Origin: Actinobacteria bacterium OK074
GTDB lineage: Bacteria > Actinomycetota > Actinomycetes > Streptomycetales > Streptomycetaceae
Assembly: GCA_001298575.1 (NCBI GenBank)
Contig: LJCV01000253.1
Location: 1 to 64,000 of the forward strand
Reading direction: 5' to 3'
DNA: 64,000 nt
The translations under genes were made by a program, and so were the position numbers. A model generated the notes under the pieces. That model had not been told where the DNA came from, did no database searches, and saw nothing but the letters and a program-made list of their open reading frames with translations. Positions 53,987 to 62,562 of the stretch are shown piece after piece (position 1 is the first letter of the stretch; each line of letters starts with the position of its first letter).

Positions 53987-55903
53987 ATGGGACACGTGAG
54001 AACGGCGAAACGAGGATCGCGGAGGCGGCGCCGAATTCCCCGGCTGCCGGTGGTGGCGATGCTGGTCGCCGCCCTGGGCGGGGGCGTCTTCATGGCGGCC
54101 CAGGCCGCCCAGCCGGTGAAGCAGCCGGCGGACGGCCGCCACCACGGGGAGGGGCAGGGCACCGTCTCCGGCCTCAACAGCGTCGACCTCGGCGCCTGGG
54201 CCAAGGCCCAACGCGCGGCCGACACGCGACGCCACGACAAGGGGCCGACGGCGAAGGCGTCCCCGGCGGCGGCCAACGGGACGGCCACGCGGACCGGTCG
54301 GACCGTGAAGGCGTCTCCGGCGGCTGCGGCGGCGAAGGCGGCGACCGTCCAACCCGCCGCGTTCCACCCGCGTGCCGCCGCGGCGGCCAGCCCGTCGACC
54401 CTCGTCCTGTACGACACGGCGGGCGCGTACGGGCAGCTGGGCGAGCTGTACGCGATGGCGACGGCCAACCTCGCCGGTCACTTCGGCACGGTGACCGCCA
54501 AGCCGGTCGCCAACTACACGGCGGGCATGCTGAGTTCGTACTCGGCCGTGATCTACATCGGCTCCACGTACTACGGCGGCGACCTCCCGGACGCGGTCCC
54601 GGCGGCCTTCTACCAGGACGCGCTGAGCACCACCAAGCCGGTGACCTGGCTGGGCGCCAACATCTGGAACATGGCGGGCTCCGTCGGCGTACCGCAGTTC
54701 GAGCAGAAGTACGGCTGGGACCCGACCACCTCGTACTACGAGGACGGCGGCTCCGTCGGCGACGTCTCCCAAGTGACCTACCGGGGCCAGCAGTTGACCC
54801 GGACCGTCCCGGCCGGACAGGACGGCGGCGTCCTGCGCCCGGACGTGCTCACCGGCCCCGGCTATCCGGCGGTCACCCGGCTCGCGGAGGGCCTGGACAG
54901 CTCCAACGGGCACACCTTCGGCTGGGCGATCCGCTCCGCCAACCTCACCTACGTCGGCGAGATCCCGTTCTCGTTCGTCTCCGAGAGCGACCGCGTGATC
55001 GCCTTCGAGGACCTGCTGTTCGACGCCCTCGCCCCGGCCACGACCGAACGCCACCGGGCCATGATGCGCCTGGAGGACATCAGCCCCGCCTCCGACCCGG
55101 CCCAACTGCGCACCATCGCCGACTACTTGTATTCCCAGCGGATCCCGTACGGCATCAACGTCATCCCCGTCTACAAGGACCCCAAGGGCGTCTACAACGA
55201 CGGCACTCCGCAGACCATCACGCTGGCCCAACGCCCGCAGCTGGTCAGCGCGTTGCGGTACATGCTGGCGCGCGGCGCGGTCCTCATGGACCACGGCTAC
55301 ACGCACCAGTACAGCGATGTCGCCAACCCCTACGACGGTGTCACCGGCAACGACTTCGAGTTCTACCGGGCGCACGTCGACAGCGCGGACAACGTGGTCT
55401 ACGACGGCCCCGTCGCCGAGGACTCTGCCGCCTGGGCCAGGTCCCGGGTCACCTCCGCCCTGGCCGAGTTCCTCAAGGCGGGCCTGCCCCGGCCGCAGCT
55501 GTGGACCACCCCGCACTACGCGGCCTCGGCCGCCGACTACAAGGTGATCAGCGCCAACTTCACTGCCCGCCTTGAGCGTTCGCTGTACTTCGCGGGCACA
55601 CTGAGCGGGGCGTCGGCGGACCCGAACCGGTTCATCGGGCAGTTCTTCCCCTACGTCGTCAAGGACGTGTACGGCACCAAGGTGCTGCCGGAGAACATCG
55701 GCAACTACGCGCCGGACGCCTACAACAACCATCCGGCGCGGCTGCCCGCCGACCTGATCGCGGCGGCGAAGGCCAACCTCGCGGTGCGGGACGGGTTCGC
55801 GAGCTTCTTCTTCCACCCGTACTACCCGGTCCAGCCGTTGAAGGACACGGTCGACGGCATCAAGGCGCTCGGCTATACGTTCGTCAGTCCGGCTTCCCTG
55901 TGA
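53987..55903 (+). CDS. Exported DUF2334 polysaccharide-deacetylase-like protein
   Basis: Protein of 638 residues. A basic n-region and helix (RRRRRIPRLPVVAMLVAALGGGVFMAAQAA) direct export or anchoring. An Ala/Lys/Thr-rich linker runs to about residue 130. Residues 135-260 look like a Rossmann-type or GATase-like domain (STLVLYDTAGAYGQLGELYAMATANLAGHFG, VIYIGSTYYGG). The DUF2334 domain follows, with RLEDISPASDPAQLRTIADYL (Asp), AVLMDHGYTHQYSDV (His pair) and GFASFFFHPYYPVQ, matching the metal site of NodB-like esterases in order. It is coupled to the glycosidase gene (GTGA) and divergent from the synthase operon, so it probably de-N-acetylates the exported polymer. Confidence 0.82.
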   Translation: MGHVRTAKRGSRRRRRIPRLPVVAMLVAALGGGVFMAAQAAQPVKQPADGRHHGEGQGTVSGLNSVDLGAWAKAQRAADTRRHDKGPTAKASPAAANGTATRTGRTVKASPAAAAAKAATVQPAAFHPRAAAAASPSTLVLYDTAGAYGQLGELYAMATANLAGHFGTVTAKPVANYTAGMLSSYSAVIYIGSTYYGGDLPDAVPAAFYQDALSTTKPVTWLGANIWNMAGSVGVPQFEQKYGWDPTTSYYEDGGSVGDVSQVTYRGQQLTRTVPAGQDGGVLRPDVLTGPGYPAVTRLAEGLDSSNGHTFGWAIRSANLTYVGEIPFSFVSESDRVIAFEDLLFDALAPATTERHRAMMRLEDISPASDPAQLRTIADYLYSQRIPYGINVIPVYKDPKGVYNDGTPQTITLAQRPQLVSALRYMLARGAVLMDHGYTHQYSDVANPYDGVTGNDFEFYRAHVDSADNVVYDGPVAEDSAAWARSRVTSALAEFLKAGLPRPQLWTTPHYAASAADYKVISANFTARLERSLYFAGTLSGASADPNRFIGQFFPYVVKDVYGTKVLPENIGNYAPDAYNNHPARLPADLIAAAKANLAVRDGFASFFFHPYYPVQPLKDTVDGIKALGYTFVSPASL

Positions 55904-56967
55904 CGGCAGGCCAGTCGGGGGTGAGGAGGGCCGCCGTCGCCGCGCTGGCGGCGGCCCTCCTCACCCTGAGCGGGTGTTCCGGCGAGGGCGTGCACGACGA
56001 CTCGGCCGCCCCAACTCCGCCCGCCGGTACGGAAAGTGGCCGCTCGGTCAGGCACGGCATGACCCTGCCGTCCTGGGCGCGGACCGACTACGACAGCCCC
56101 GTCGCCGGCACCTATCTGCGGGACATCCGGGCGACGGGCGCGGACTGGATCGTCTTCACGCCCACCTGGTACCAGGACCGCCGCACCGACGACGGGATGC
56201 ACACCACCGAGGAGACCGCGAGCGACGGCAGCCTGCGCCGCATCGTGCGCCGGGCCCACCGGGCGGGTTTCAAGGTCCTGTTGAAACCGCACGTGGACCT
56301 GCGCGGCGGCGGCGACCGGGCCGGGATCCGCCCTGGCGACCCGGCCGCCTGGTTCACCGCGTACCGCCGCTTCATCACCCACTACGCCGACCTCGCCGCC
56401 GCCGAACACGTCGAACAGCTCGCCGTGGGCACGGAGTTGGCGGGTACCTCGGGTGACACCGCCGCCTGGACCAAGGTGATCGGGGCGGTCCGCGAGCGGT
56501 ACGGCGGGCCGCTGACGTACGCCGCGAACTTCGACGAGTACTCCGGCATCGGCTTCTGGCGGGCCCTGGACGTCGTCGGCATCGACGCCTACTGGCCGGT
56601 GGCCGGGAAGGCCACGACCGATCCGGACGTGCTGCGCCGCGGCTGGGCGCCGGTCGTACGGCGGCTGGCCGCGTTCGCCGCACGCCAGGACCGGCGGATC
56701 CTGTTCACCGAGGCCGGGTACACCAGCCAGCACGGCACGGCCACGGCGCCGTACTCCTGGACGGTCGGCACCCGCCCCGACGGCGCCGAACAGGCCGCCG
56801 CCTACCGGGCGTTGCTCGACGCGTTCGAGCAGCGGACGTGGTGGGCCGGGGTCTGCTGGTGGATGTGGGACGACTGGCCCGACAGCGGCGAGATCCCGCG
56901 CCGGCTGACGTACAGCCCGCACGGGAAGCCGGCGGAACAGGTGCTGCGGGACCGGTGGACGACCTGA
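55900..56967 (+). CDS. TIM-barrel glycoside hydrolase lipoprotein (GH113-like)
   Basis: Lipoprotein of 355 residues: signal helix AAVAALAAALLTLSGC with lipobox LSGC. The barrel shows HGMTLPSWARTDYDSP, ATGADWIVFTPTWYQD, FKVLLKPHVDLRGG, EQLAVGTELAGTSG (candidate acid/base Glu), DVVGIDAYWPV, RRILFTEAGYTSQHG (candidate nucleophile Glu) and GVCWWMWDDWP. Order and motifs resemble GH113 and related endo-mannanase-like barrels. Lgt should lipidate it outside the membrane. Its GTG overlaps the upstream stop. A hydrolase beside a synthase often trims or releases the polymer. Confidence 0.8.
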   Translation: MTAGQSGVRRAAVAALAAALLTLSGCSGEGVHDDSAAPTPPAGTESGRSVRHGMTLPSWARTDYDSPVAGTYLRDIRATGADWIVFTPTWYQDRRTDDGMHTTEETASDGSLRRIVRRAHRAGFKVLLKPHVDLRGGGDRAGIRPGDPAAWFTAYRRFITHYADLAAAEHVEQLAVGTELAGTSGDTAAWTKVIGAVRERYGGPLTYAANFDEYSGIGFWRALDVVGIDAYWPVAGKATTDPDVLRRGWAPVVRRLAAFAARQDRRILFTEAGYTSQHGTATAPYSWTVGTRPDGAEQAAAYRALLDAFEQRTWWAGVCWWMWDDWPDSGEIPRRLTYSPHGKPAEQVLRDRWTT

Positions 56968-57000
56968 CCGGGCATCAGCTCAACTCGACCTGACGGACCG

Positions 57001-57846
57001 TCAAGGTGCCGTCACCTTGGTGACCTTGTACGTCTCCCCGTACACCTTCCACTCCAGCGGAGTGTCGAGGCCGAGGTTGCCGTCGTACAGGAACTGCCGT
57101 TGCTCCGTGTCGATCCGGCTGGTGTCGACGCCCGGGTGCCGGCTCCGCATCGCGGTGCGGGCGGCGTCCAGGAACGCGTCCAGGTAGGCCCGTTCGGAGC
57201 CGCCCTCCGCAGGGGTGTCCGCCTCGCGGAGGGCGGCTTCGCGGATGCCGTAGAAGCTGTCGGTGTCGGTTCCGGGGCCGTGGTAGACCATCGCGTCGTA
57301 GTAGAAGAACTGGCCGAGCGCGCCGAGTCCGTCGCGGCGGGCACGGTCGACCGCCGGGGTGAAGTAGACGCGGTCGCGGGCGGCGTCCTGGGCCCGCTGG
57401 AAGGCCGGGACCTTCGCCTCCGCCTTCCAGGCCGCCGGGAAGACGGGATCCAGGCCCGCGTGCGAGTCGGTGCCGTCGACCGCGCGCAGGGCGGGCAGGT
57501 AGCGGGCAAGTCCGTTGTCCGGATGGGACTTTGTGTAGCCCTCGACGAGGGTGAGCAGGTCGTGGGTGCCGGTGCAGAAGCCGATGATCCCGGCGGTGTA
57601 GCCCTGGCCGTCGCCGATGTCCTCGACGTAGCCGTACGAGCGCCGCCAGTCGAGTGTCGAGTTCTCGGCGCTGGCCACGAGTTCCTGGGCCAGCTCCTTC
57701 TTGGCGGGGGCGGCGAGGCCGGACTCCTTCGCCGCCTCGTGCTGTTGCCGCTGTTGTGACGACGTGTGCGCGGGCGTCAGGAGATAGACCGTCGCCGTGA
57801 CGGCGAACGGCAGGGCCGCGAACAGGAGACAACCGGCACGTCTCAT
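57001..57846 (-). CDS. Chitosanase, GH46
   Basis: Secreted endo-chitosanase of 281 residues. A short signal or anchor helix (CLLFAALPFAVTATVYLLTP) is followed by the GH46 domain. The catalytic pair is Glu61 in LVASAENSTLDWRRSYGYVEDIGDG and Asp79, with the 18-residue spacing of the Streptomyces N174 enzyme. GYTAGIIGFCTGTHDLLTLVEGY is diagnostic. GTDTDSFYGIREAALREAD and the C-terminal WKVYGETYKVTKV also fit. I recall a chitosanase gene next to gltD in S. coelicolor. If so, this gene is core and the exopolysaccharide locus lies between the two. Confidence 0.92.
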   Translation of the reverse strand: MRRAGCLLFAALPFAVTATVYLLTPAHTSSQQRQQHEAAKESGLAAPAKKELAQELVASAENSTLDWRRSYGYVEDIGDGQGYTAGIIGFCTGTHDLLTLVEGYTKSHPDNGLARYLPALRAVDGTDSHAGLDPVFPAAWKAEAKVPAFQRAQDAARDRVYFTPAVDRARRDGLGALGQFFYYDAMVYHGPGTDTDSFYGIREAALREADTPAEGGSERAYLDAFLDAARTAMRSRHPGVDTSRIDTEQRQFLYDGNLGLDTPLEWKVYGETYKVTKVTAP

Positions 57847-57974
57847 GACACCCAGCGTAAGTCCGTGGCCAGGCCCGCGCGTTGGGGATCGTTCCGTAAG
57901 TCACATGACGGTTACTCCCGTTGGCGGCGGCCGTGTGCCGTGCCACCCTGTGGGCAATCGGTGGGGAGGCGCGG

Positions 57975-59627
57975 ATGGACGGCGCACAATCGGTGAACGG
58001 GGCCGCGGGCGAGGGGAGTTCACGTCGGGGCGAGGCCCCGGCGGGTGAACGGCTGGCCGACTGGGCCGACCAGCGGCTGGGGATCTACGGCCTGGCCAAG
58101 GCCAACCTGCGCAAGGTGTTCCCGGACCACTGGTCCTTCATGCTCGGCGAGGTCTGTCTCTACAGCTTCATCGTCCTGATCATCACCGGGGTCTATCTGA
58201 CCCTGTTCTTCGAACCGAGCGGCGCCGAGGTCGTCTACCACGGCTCCTACGAGCCGCTCAACGGCATCGTCATGACCAAGGCGTACGAGTCGACGCTGCA
58301 CATCAGCTTCGACGTGCGCGGCGGGCTGCTGATCCGGCAGATCCACCACTGGGCGGCCATCGTCTTCGTCGCCGGGATGCTCATCCACATGATGCGGGTG
58401 TTCTTCACCGGCGCCTTCCGCAAGCCGCGCGAGATCAACTGGCTTTTCGGCTGGACCCTGTTGATGCTCGCCCTGATCACCGGGCTGACCGGTTACTCGC
58501 TCCCCGACGACCTGCTCTCCGGCACCGGCGTCCGCTTCGCCGACGGCGCGATCCTGTCCATCCCGATCGTCGGGACGTACATCTCGTTCTTCCTCTTCGG
58601 CGGCGAGTTCCCGGGGCACGACATCATCTCGCGGTTCTTCCCGATCCACGTCCTGCTGCTGCCCGGGATCATGCTCGGCCTGGTCGTCGCCCACCTGATC
58701 CTGGTCTTCTACCACAAGCACACCCAGTACCCCGGCCCCGGACGCGACCAGAAGAGCGTCGTCGGCATGCCGTTCATGCCCGTCTACATGGCCAAGGCGG
58801 GCGGCTTCTTCTTCCTGGTGTTCGGCGTGCTCACGCTGATGGCGGGCATCGCGACCATCAACCCCGTCTGGGCGTTCGGCCCTTACCGCCCCGACCAGGT
58901 CACCACGGGCGCGCAGCCCGACTGGTACCTCGGTTTCTCCGAGGGGTTGATCCGGGTGATGCCCGGTTGGGAGATCAACGCCTTTGGCCACACACTGGTG
59001 TTGGGCGTACTGATCCCGTTCACGCTCTTCCCGCTCATCATGACGGCCATCGGTGTCTACCCGTTCGTCGAAGCCTGGATCACCGGCGACAAACGCGAAC
59101 ACCACATCCTGGACCGGCCGCGTAACGTACCCACCCGCACCGCCCTCGGCGTGGCCTGGCTCGCGCTGTACGCCGTCCTGCTCATCGGCGGCGGCAACGA
59201 CCTGTGGGCCACCCACTTCCACCTGTCCATCAACGTCATCACCTGGTCGGTCCGCGTCGGCTTCTTCGCCGTGCCCGTACTCGCCTACGTCGTGACCAAG
59301 CGGATCTGCATGGCCCTGCAACGGGCGGACCGCGAGAAGGTGTTGCACGGCCGCGAGACCGGCACCATCAAGATGCTCCCGCACGGCGAGTACATCGAGG
59401 TCCACGCGCCCCTCCCGCAGGACGAGTTGTTCACCCTCACCCAGCACGACCAGCAACAGCCCTACGAACTGGGCCCGTTGGTCGACGCCAACGGTGTACG
59501 ACGGCGGGTGAAGCCGTCGCAGCGGCTGCGGGCACGGCTCGCGCGGGGCATGTACGGGCCGGACACGCAGATCCCCAAGCCGACGGTGGAGGAGTACCGG
59601 GAGATCACGAGCGGCGATCACCACTGA
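57975..59627 (+). CDS. Cytochrome bc1 complex cytochrome b subunit (isolated QcrB paralogue)
   Basis: Membrane quinol-oxidising subunit of 550 residues, length typical for actinobacterial QcrB. Helix B carries His124 and His138 (QIHHWAAIVFVAGMLIHMM); helix D has the second heme pair (FPIHVLLLPGIMLGLVVAHLILVFYH). The quinol-site motif PDWY is in GAQPDWYLGFSEGLIRVMPGWEI. The long polar C-terminus is typical. GGGGAGG precedes ATG 57975. No qcrA (Rieske), qcrC or ctaE genes flank it, unlike the canonical operon, so it is a stray paralogue. Its 3' end overlaps the convergent acyl-CoA dehydrogenase gene by 23 bp. Confidence 0.9.
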   Translation: MDGAQSVNGAAGEGSSRRGEAPAGERLADWADQRLGIYGLAKANLRKVFPDHWSFMLGEVCLYSFIVLIITGVYLTLFFEPSGAEVVYHGSYEPLNGIVMTKAYESTLHISFDVRGGLLIRQIHHWAAIVFVAGMLIHMMRVFFTGAFRKPREINWLFGWTLLMLALITGLTGYSLPDDLLSGTGVRFADGAILSIPIVGTYISFFLFGGEFPGHDIISRFFPIHVLLLPGIMLGLVVAHLILVFYHKHTQYPGPGRDQKSVVGMPFMPVYMAKAGGFFFLVFGVLTLMAGIATINPVWAFGPYRPDQVTTGAQPDWYLGFSEGLIRVMPGWEINAFGHTLVLGVLIPFTLFPLIMTAIGVYPFVEAWITGDKREHHILDRPRNVPTRTALGVAWLALYAVLLIGGGNDLWATHFHLSINVITWSVRVGFFAVPVLAYVVTKRICMALQRADREKVLHGRETGTIKMLPHGEYIEVHAPLPQDELFTLTQHDQQQPYELGPLVDANGVRRRVKPSQRLRARLARGMYGPDTQIPKPTVEEYREITSGDHH

Positions 59628-60558
59628 CCCCGAGCACGGCGGCCCGGCACCGCGCCGGTGAACCCCAAGCCGTGCGCAGTGCAACGGCCTTGGTGAACCA
59701 GAGGGAGAGGTCGTACTCGGCGGTGTAGCCGATCGCACCGTGCAACTGGAGCGCGGTGCGCGCGGCCCGGTACGCCGCCTCCCCGGCCAGGACCTTGGCG
59801 GCGGCCACGTCGGCGGGGTCCAGCGTCACCGCGGCCCCGAACACCATCGGCCGCGCGAACTCCAACGCCACCTTGACGTCGGCCAGTTGGTGCTTCACCG
59901 CCTGGAACGAGCCGACGGGGACCCCGAACTGCACCCGCTGCCCGACATACGCGACCGTACGGTCGAGCAGCGCGAGTCCGACGCCCAGGCACTGCGCGGC
60001 GGTGACCAGCCGGGCCAGGTCGAGGGCGGACGAGGGGACCTGTGCCGACAGGAGTTCCCCGCCGGGCAGCGGTACGGCGAGTCCGCGGGCGGGGTCCAGG
60101 GACGGGCGCACGCGCGGTTCGCAGCCGTGGGTCCGCCACAACTGGCCCTCGCGCAGGGCGAGTACGACGTCGGCGGCGTCCCCGTCGAGCGCGAAGGGCG
60201 CGCCCACGGTGGCCATCGTCTCGCCCTCGGCCAGCCGGGGACCGTACTCCTTGGCCGTGTCCCCGGAGAGCAGGGCGGCCGCGAGGACGGTCTCCACCAG
60301 CGGGCCCGGGACCGCGTGCCGACCCAACTCCACGAACGCCACGGCCAGTTCGACGGGGAGCGGCCCGACGCCGCCGTGTTCCTCCCGCACGGCCAGCGCG
60401 AACACGCCCGCCCCGGCGATCCGGGACCACAGCGCCCGCCCGGCCGCGTGCTCTCCGGCGCCCCAGGCCCGTACGGCGGAAGGGACCTCGGCGGCCGAAA
60501 GCATGGCGTCCAACGAGGCGGCGAACGCCCGCTGTTCGGCGGTCGGCAGGAAGCGCAT
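59605..60558 (-). CDS. Acyl-CoA dehydrogenase, short (FadE32/33-like) subunit
   Basis: Protein of 317 residues in the acyl-CoA dehydrogenase fold but shorter than the usual 380. It retains AVREEHGGVGPLPVELAVAFVELGR, AAQCLGVGLALLDRTVAYVGQRVQFGVPVGSFQAVKHQLADVKV (FAD-contacting QFGxxxGxFQAxxH) and ALQLHGAIGYTAEYDLSLWFTKA. The catalytic Glu position is not obvious, as in partner subunits of steroid-type heteromeric ACADs. It overlaps the upstream ACAD by TGATG, so the two are coupled and probably form an alpha2beta2 enzyme. Confidence 0.85.
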   Translation of the reverse strand: MRFLPTAEQRAFAASLDAMLSAAEVPSAVRAWGAGEHAAGRALWSRIAGAGVFALAVREEHGGVGPLPVELAVAFVELGRHAVPGPLVETVLAAALLSGDTAKEYGPRLAEGETMATVGAPFALDGDAADVVLALREGQLWRTHGCEPRVRPSLDPARGLAVPLPGGELLSAQVPSSALDLARLVTAAQCLGVGLALLDRTVAYVGQRVQFGVPVGSFQAVKHQLADVKVALEFARPMVFGAAVTLDPADVAAAKVLAGEAAYRAARTALQLHGAIGYTAEYDLSLWFTKAVALRTAWGSPARCRAAVLGVSGDRRS

Positions 60559-61697
60559 CAGCGGCGCCCCTTCGGCAGGCCCAGCAGGCGTTCGGCGACG
60601 AGGTCGCGCTGGATCTCGTTCGTGCCGGCGTAGACGGGGCCCGCGAGGGAGAAGACATACCCCTCGGCCCACGCCGTGTCCGCCAACTCGCCCTCCTCGC
60701 CCAGCAGTTCCAGCGCGGTCTCGTGCAGTGCGATGTCGTACTGGGACCAGAAGAGCTTGTTCATGCTGGACTCCACGCCGAGTTGCCCGCCCTCCAGCAG
60801 TCTCGACAGGCCCGCGAAGGCGGACAGTTGGTAGGCGCGTGCTCCGATCACGGCGTCCGCCACCCGGTCGCGGGTCCCGGGCGGACAGCCCCGGGACCGC
60901 CACAGGGCGGCCAGGCGGTCGGCCGCGGCGAGGTAGCGGCCCGGCGAACGGAGCATCAGACCACGCTCGTTGCCCGTCGTCGACATGGCGATGCGCCAGC
61001 CCTCGCCCGGCTCGCCGATCACGTCCGCGTCCGGCACGAACACGTCGTCCAGGAAGAGTTCGGCGAACGCGGGCTTCCCGTCCAGGCGGCCGACGGGGCG
61101 GACGGTCACGCCCGGGGCTTGCAGGTCGAACATGAGGTAGGTGAGGCCCCGGTGGGGTTTCGGCGCGTGCGGGTCGCTGCGGAACAGGCCGAACGCGCGG
61201 TCCGCGAAGGCCGCCCGTGACGACCACGTCTTCTGCCCGCTCAGGAGCCAGCCCCCGGCCGTGCGCACCGCCCGCGACCGCAGCGCGGCCAGGTCCGAAC
61301 CGGCCTCCGGCTCCGACCACGCCTGCGCCCACACCGTCTCGCCGCGCGCCAACGGCGGGAGCACGCGCGCCAGTTGCTCGGGCGTGCCGTGGTCGAAGAG
61401 GGTCGGGGCGAGCAGGCTGACGCCGTTCTGGTTCACCCGGCCGGGGGCGCCCGCCGCGTAGTACTCCTCCTCGAAGAGCAGCCAGCGCAGCAGCCCGGCG
61501 TCCCGGCCGCCGTACGCCACCGGCCAGTCGACCACCGACCAGCGGTCCGCGGCGAGTTGGGCCTCCCAGGCGCGGTGCGCGGCGAAGCCCGCCTCGGTCT
61601 CCAGCGAGGGCAGCGGTGTTTCCGGCACGTGCGCGGCGAGCCAGGCGCGGGCCTCGGCGCGGAAGGCGTCGTCGGCGGGGGAGAGGTTGAGATCCAC
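60558..61697 (-). CDS. Acyl-CoA dehydrogenase, full-length (FadE30-like)
   Basis: Protein of 379 residues. It shows VVDWPVAYGGRDAGLLRWLLFEEEYYAAGAPGRVNQNGVSLLAP, WAQAWSEPEAGSDLAALRSRAVRTAGGWLLSGQKTWSS, NERGLMLRSPGRYL and GPVYAGTNEIQRDLVAERLLGLP, matching the steroid-catabolism FadE type. GTG 61697 has AAGGAGAG six bases upstream. It starts the leftward arm of a divergent promoter bearing a KstR2-like box. Steroid C/D-ring (HIP-CoA) or a related cyclic acid is the likely substrate class, by cluster content. Confidence 0.88.
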   Translation of the reverse strand: MDLNLSPADDAFRAEARAWLAAHVPETPLPSLETEAGFAAHRAWEAQLAADRWSVVDWPVAYGGRDAGLLRWLLFEEEYYAAGAPGRVNQNGVSLLAPTLFDHGTPEQLARVLPPLARGETVWAQAWSEPEAGSDLAALRSRAVRTAGGWLLSGQKTWSSRAAFADRAFGLFRSDPHAPKPHRGLTYLMFDLQAPGVTVRPVGRLDGKPAFAELFLDDVFVPDADVIGEPGEGWRIAMSTTGNERGLMLRSPGRYLAAADRLAALWRSRGCPPGTRDRVADAVIGARAYQLSAFAGLSRLLEGGQLGVESSMNKLFWSQYDIALHETALELLGEEGELADTAWAEGYVFSLAGPVYAGTNEIQRDLVAERLLGLPKGRR

Positions 61698-61715
61698 GGC
61701 CAACTCTCCTTCCCT

Positions 61716-61729
61716 AACAAGTGTTTGGT
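61716..61729. promoter_or_regulatory. KstR2-like operator in the divergent ACAD/SDR promoter
   Basis: AACAAGTGTTTGGT matches the KstR2 motif AnCAAGnnCTTGnT at nine of its ten fixed positions. It overlaps the start of a TAGGTT -10 (61729-61734) for the SDR gene and sits 18 bp before the ACAD GTG. The TetR regulator encoded at 62563 is the expected ligand. Confidence 0.65.
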
Positions 61730-61745
61730 AGGTTAGCGTGGCGCC

Positions 61746-62537
61746 ATGACAGACGTCGAGAGTCCGGCGTACGTCACCGGGCACGGACTGCTCAGTGGCC
61801 GCACGGCCGTCGTCACCGCCGCGGCGGGCACCGGGATCGGCGGCGCGACCGCCCGCCGGTTCCTGGAGGAGGGCGCGCGCGTGCTGATCAGCGACGCGCA
61901 CGCACGCCGGCTCAAGGAGCACGAGGCCCTGCTGGCCGGGGAGTTCGGGGCCGGCTCGGTCACCGCGCTGCCCTGCGACGTCACCGACGAGGTCCAGGTC
62001 GGGGCGCTCTTCGAGGCGGCCGTACGCGCCCACGGGCGGCTCGACGTCGTCGTCAACAACGCGGGCCTGGGCGGGACTTCGGCCCTTGTCGACATGAGCG
62101 ACGACCAGTGGTCCCGGGTCCTCGACGTGACCCTCAACGGCACGTTCCGGTGCGTCCGGGCCGCGTTGCGCCTCTTCCGGTCCGAAGGCCGCGGCGGCGT
62201 GATCGTCAACAACGCCTCCGTCGTCGGCTGGCGCGCCCAGGCCGGGCAGGCCCACTACGCCGCCGCGAAGGCGGGCGTGATGGCGCTGACCCGGTGTGCC
62301 GCCGTGGAGGCCGCCGCCTACGGGGTGCGGGTCAACGCGGTGGCGCCCAGCCTCGCCCTGCACCCGCACCTGGCGAAGGTCACCACCCCCGAACTCCTCG
62401 ACGAGTTGGCCGCGCGCGAGGCGTTCGGCAGGCCCGCCGAGCCCTGGGAGGTCGCCAACGCGATTGTCTTCCTCGCCTCCGGCTACTCCTCGTACCTCAC
62501 CGGCGAGGTCGTCTCCGTCAGCAGCCAACACCCGTAA
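61746..62537 (+). CDS. SDR-family oxidoreductase (IpdF-like)
   Basis: Short-chain dehydrogenase of 263 residues. It has LLSGRTAVVTAAAGTGIGGATARRFLEEGARV (cofactor loop), PCDVTDEVQV, VVVNNAGLGGTS, the Ser in IVNNASVVGWRAQAGQ and HYAAAKAG (YxxxK), then NAVAPSLALHP. Size and neighbours match IpdF (Rv3559c type), a hydroxyacyl-CoA dehydrogenase-like step in HIP breakdown. TAGGTT lies 11 bases before ATG 61746, giving almost no leader. It is followed 25 bp later by the TetR gene. Confidence 0.85.
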   Translation: MTDVESPAYVTGHGLLSGRTAVVTAAAGTGIGGATARRFLEEGARVLISDAHARRLKEHEALLAGEFGAGSVTALPCDVTDEVQVGALFEAAVRAHGRLDVVVNNAGLGGTSALVDMSDDQWSRVLDVTLNGTFRCVRAALRLFRSEGRGGVIVNNASVVGWRAQAGQAHYAAAKAGVMALTRCAAVEAAAYGVRVNAVAPSLALHPHLAKVTTPELLDELAAREAFGRPAEPWEVANAIVFLASGYSSYLTGEVVSVSSQHP

Positions 62538-62562
62538 GGGCCTTCGGGATCACAATGGACGC

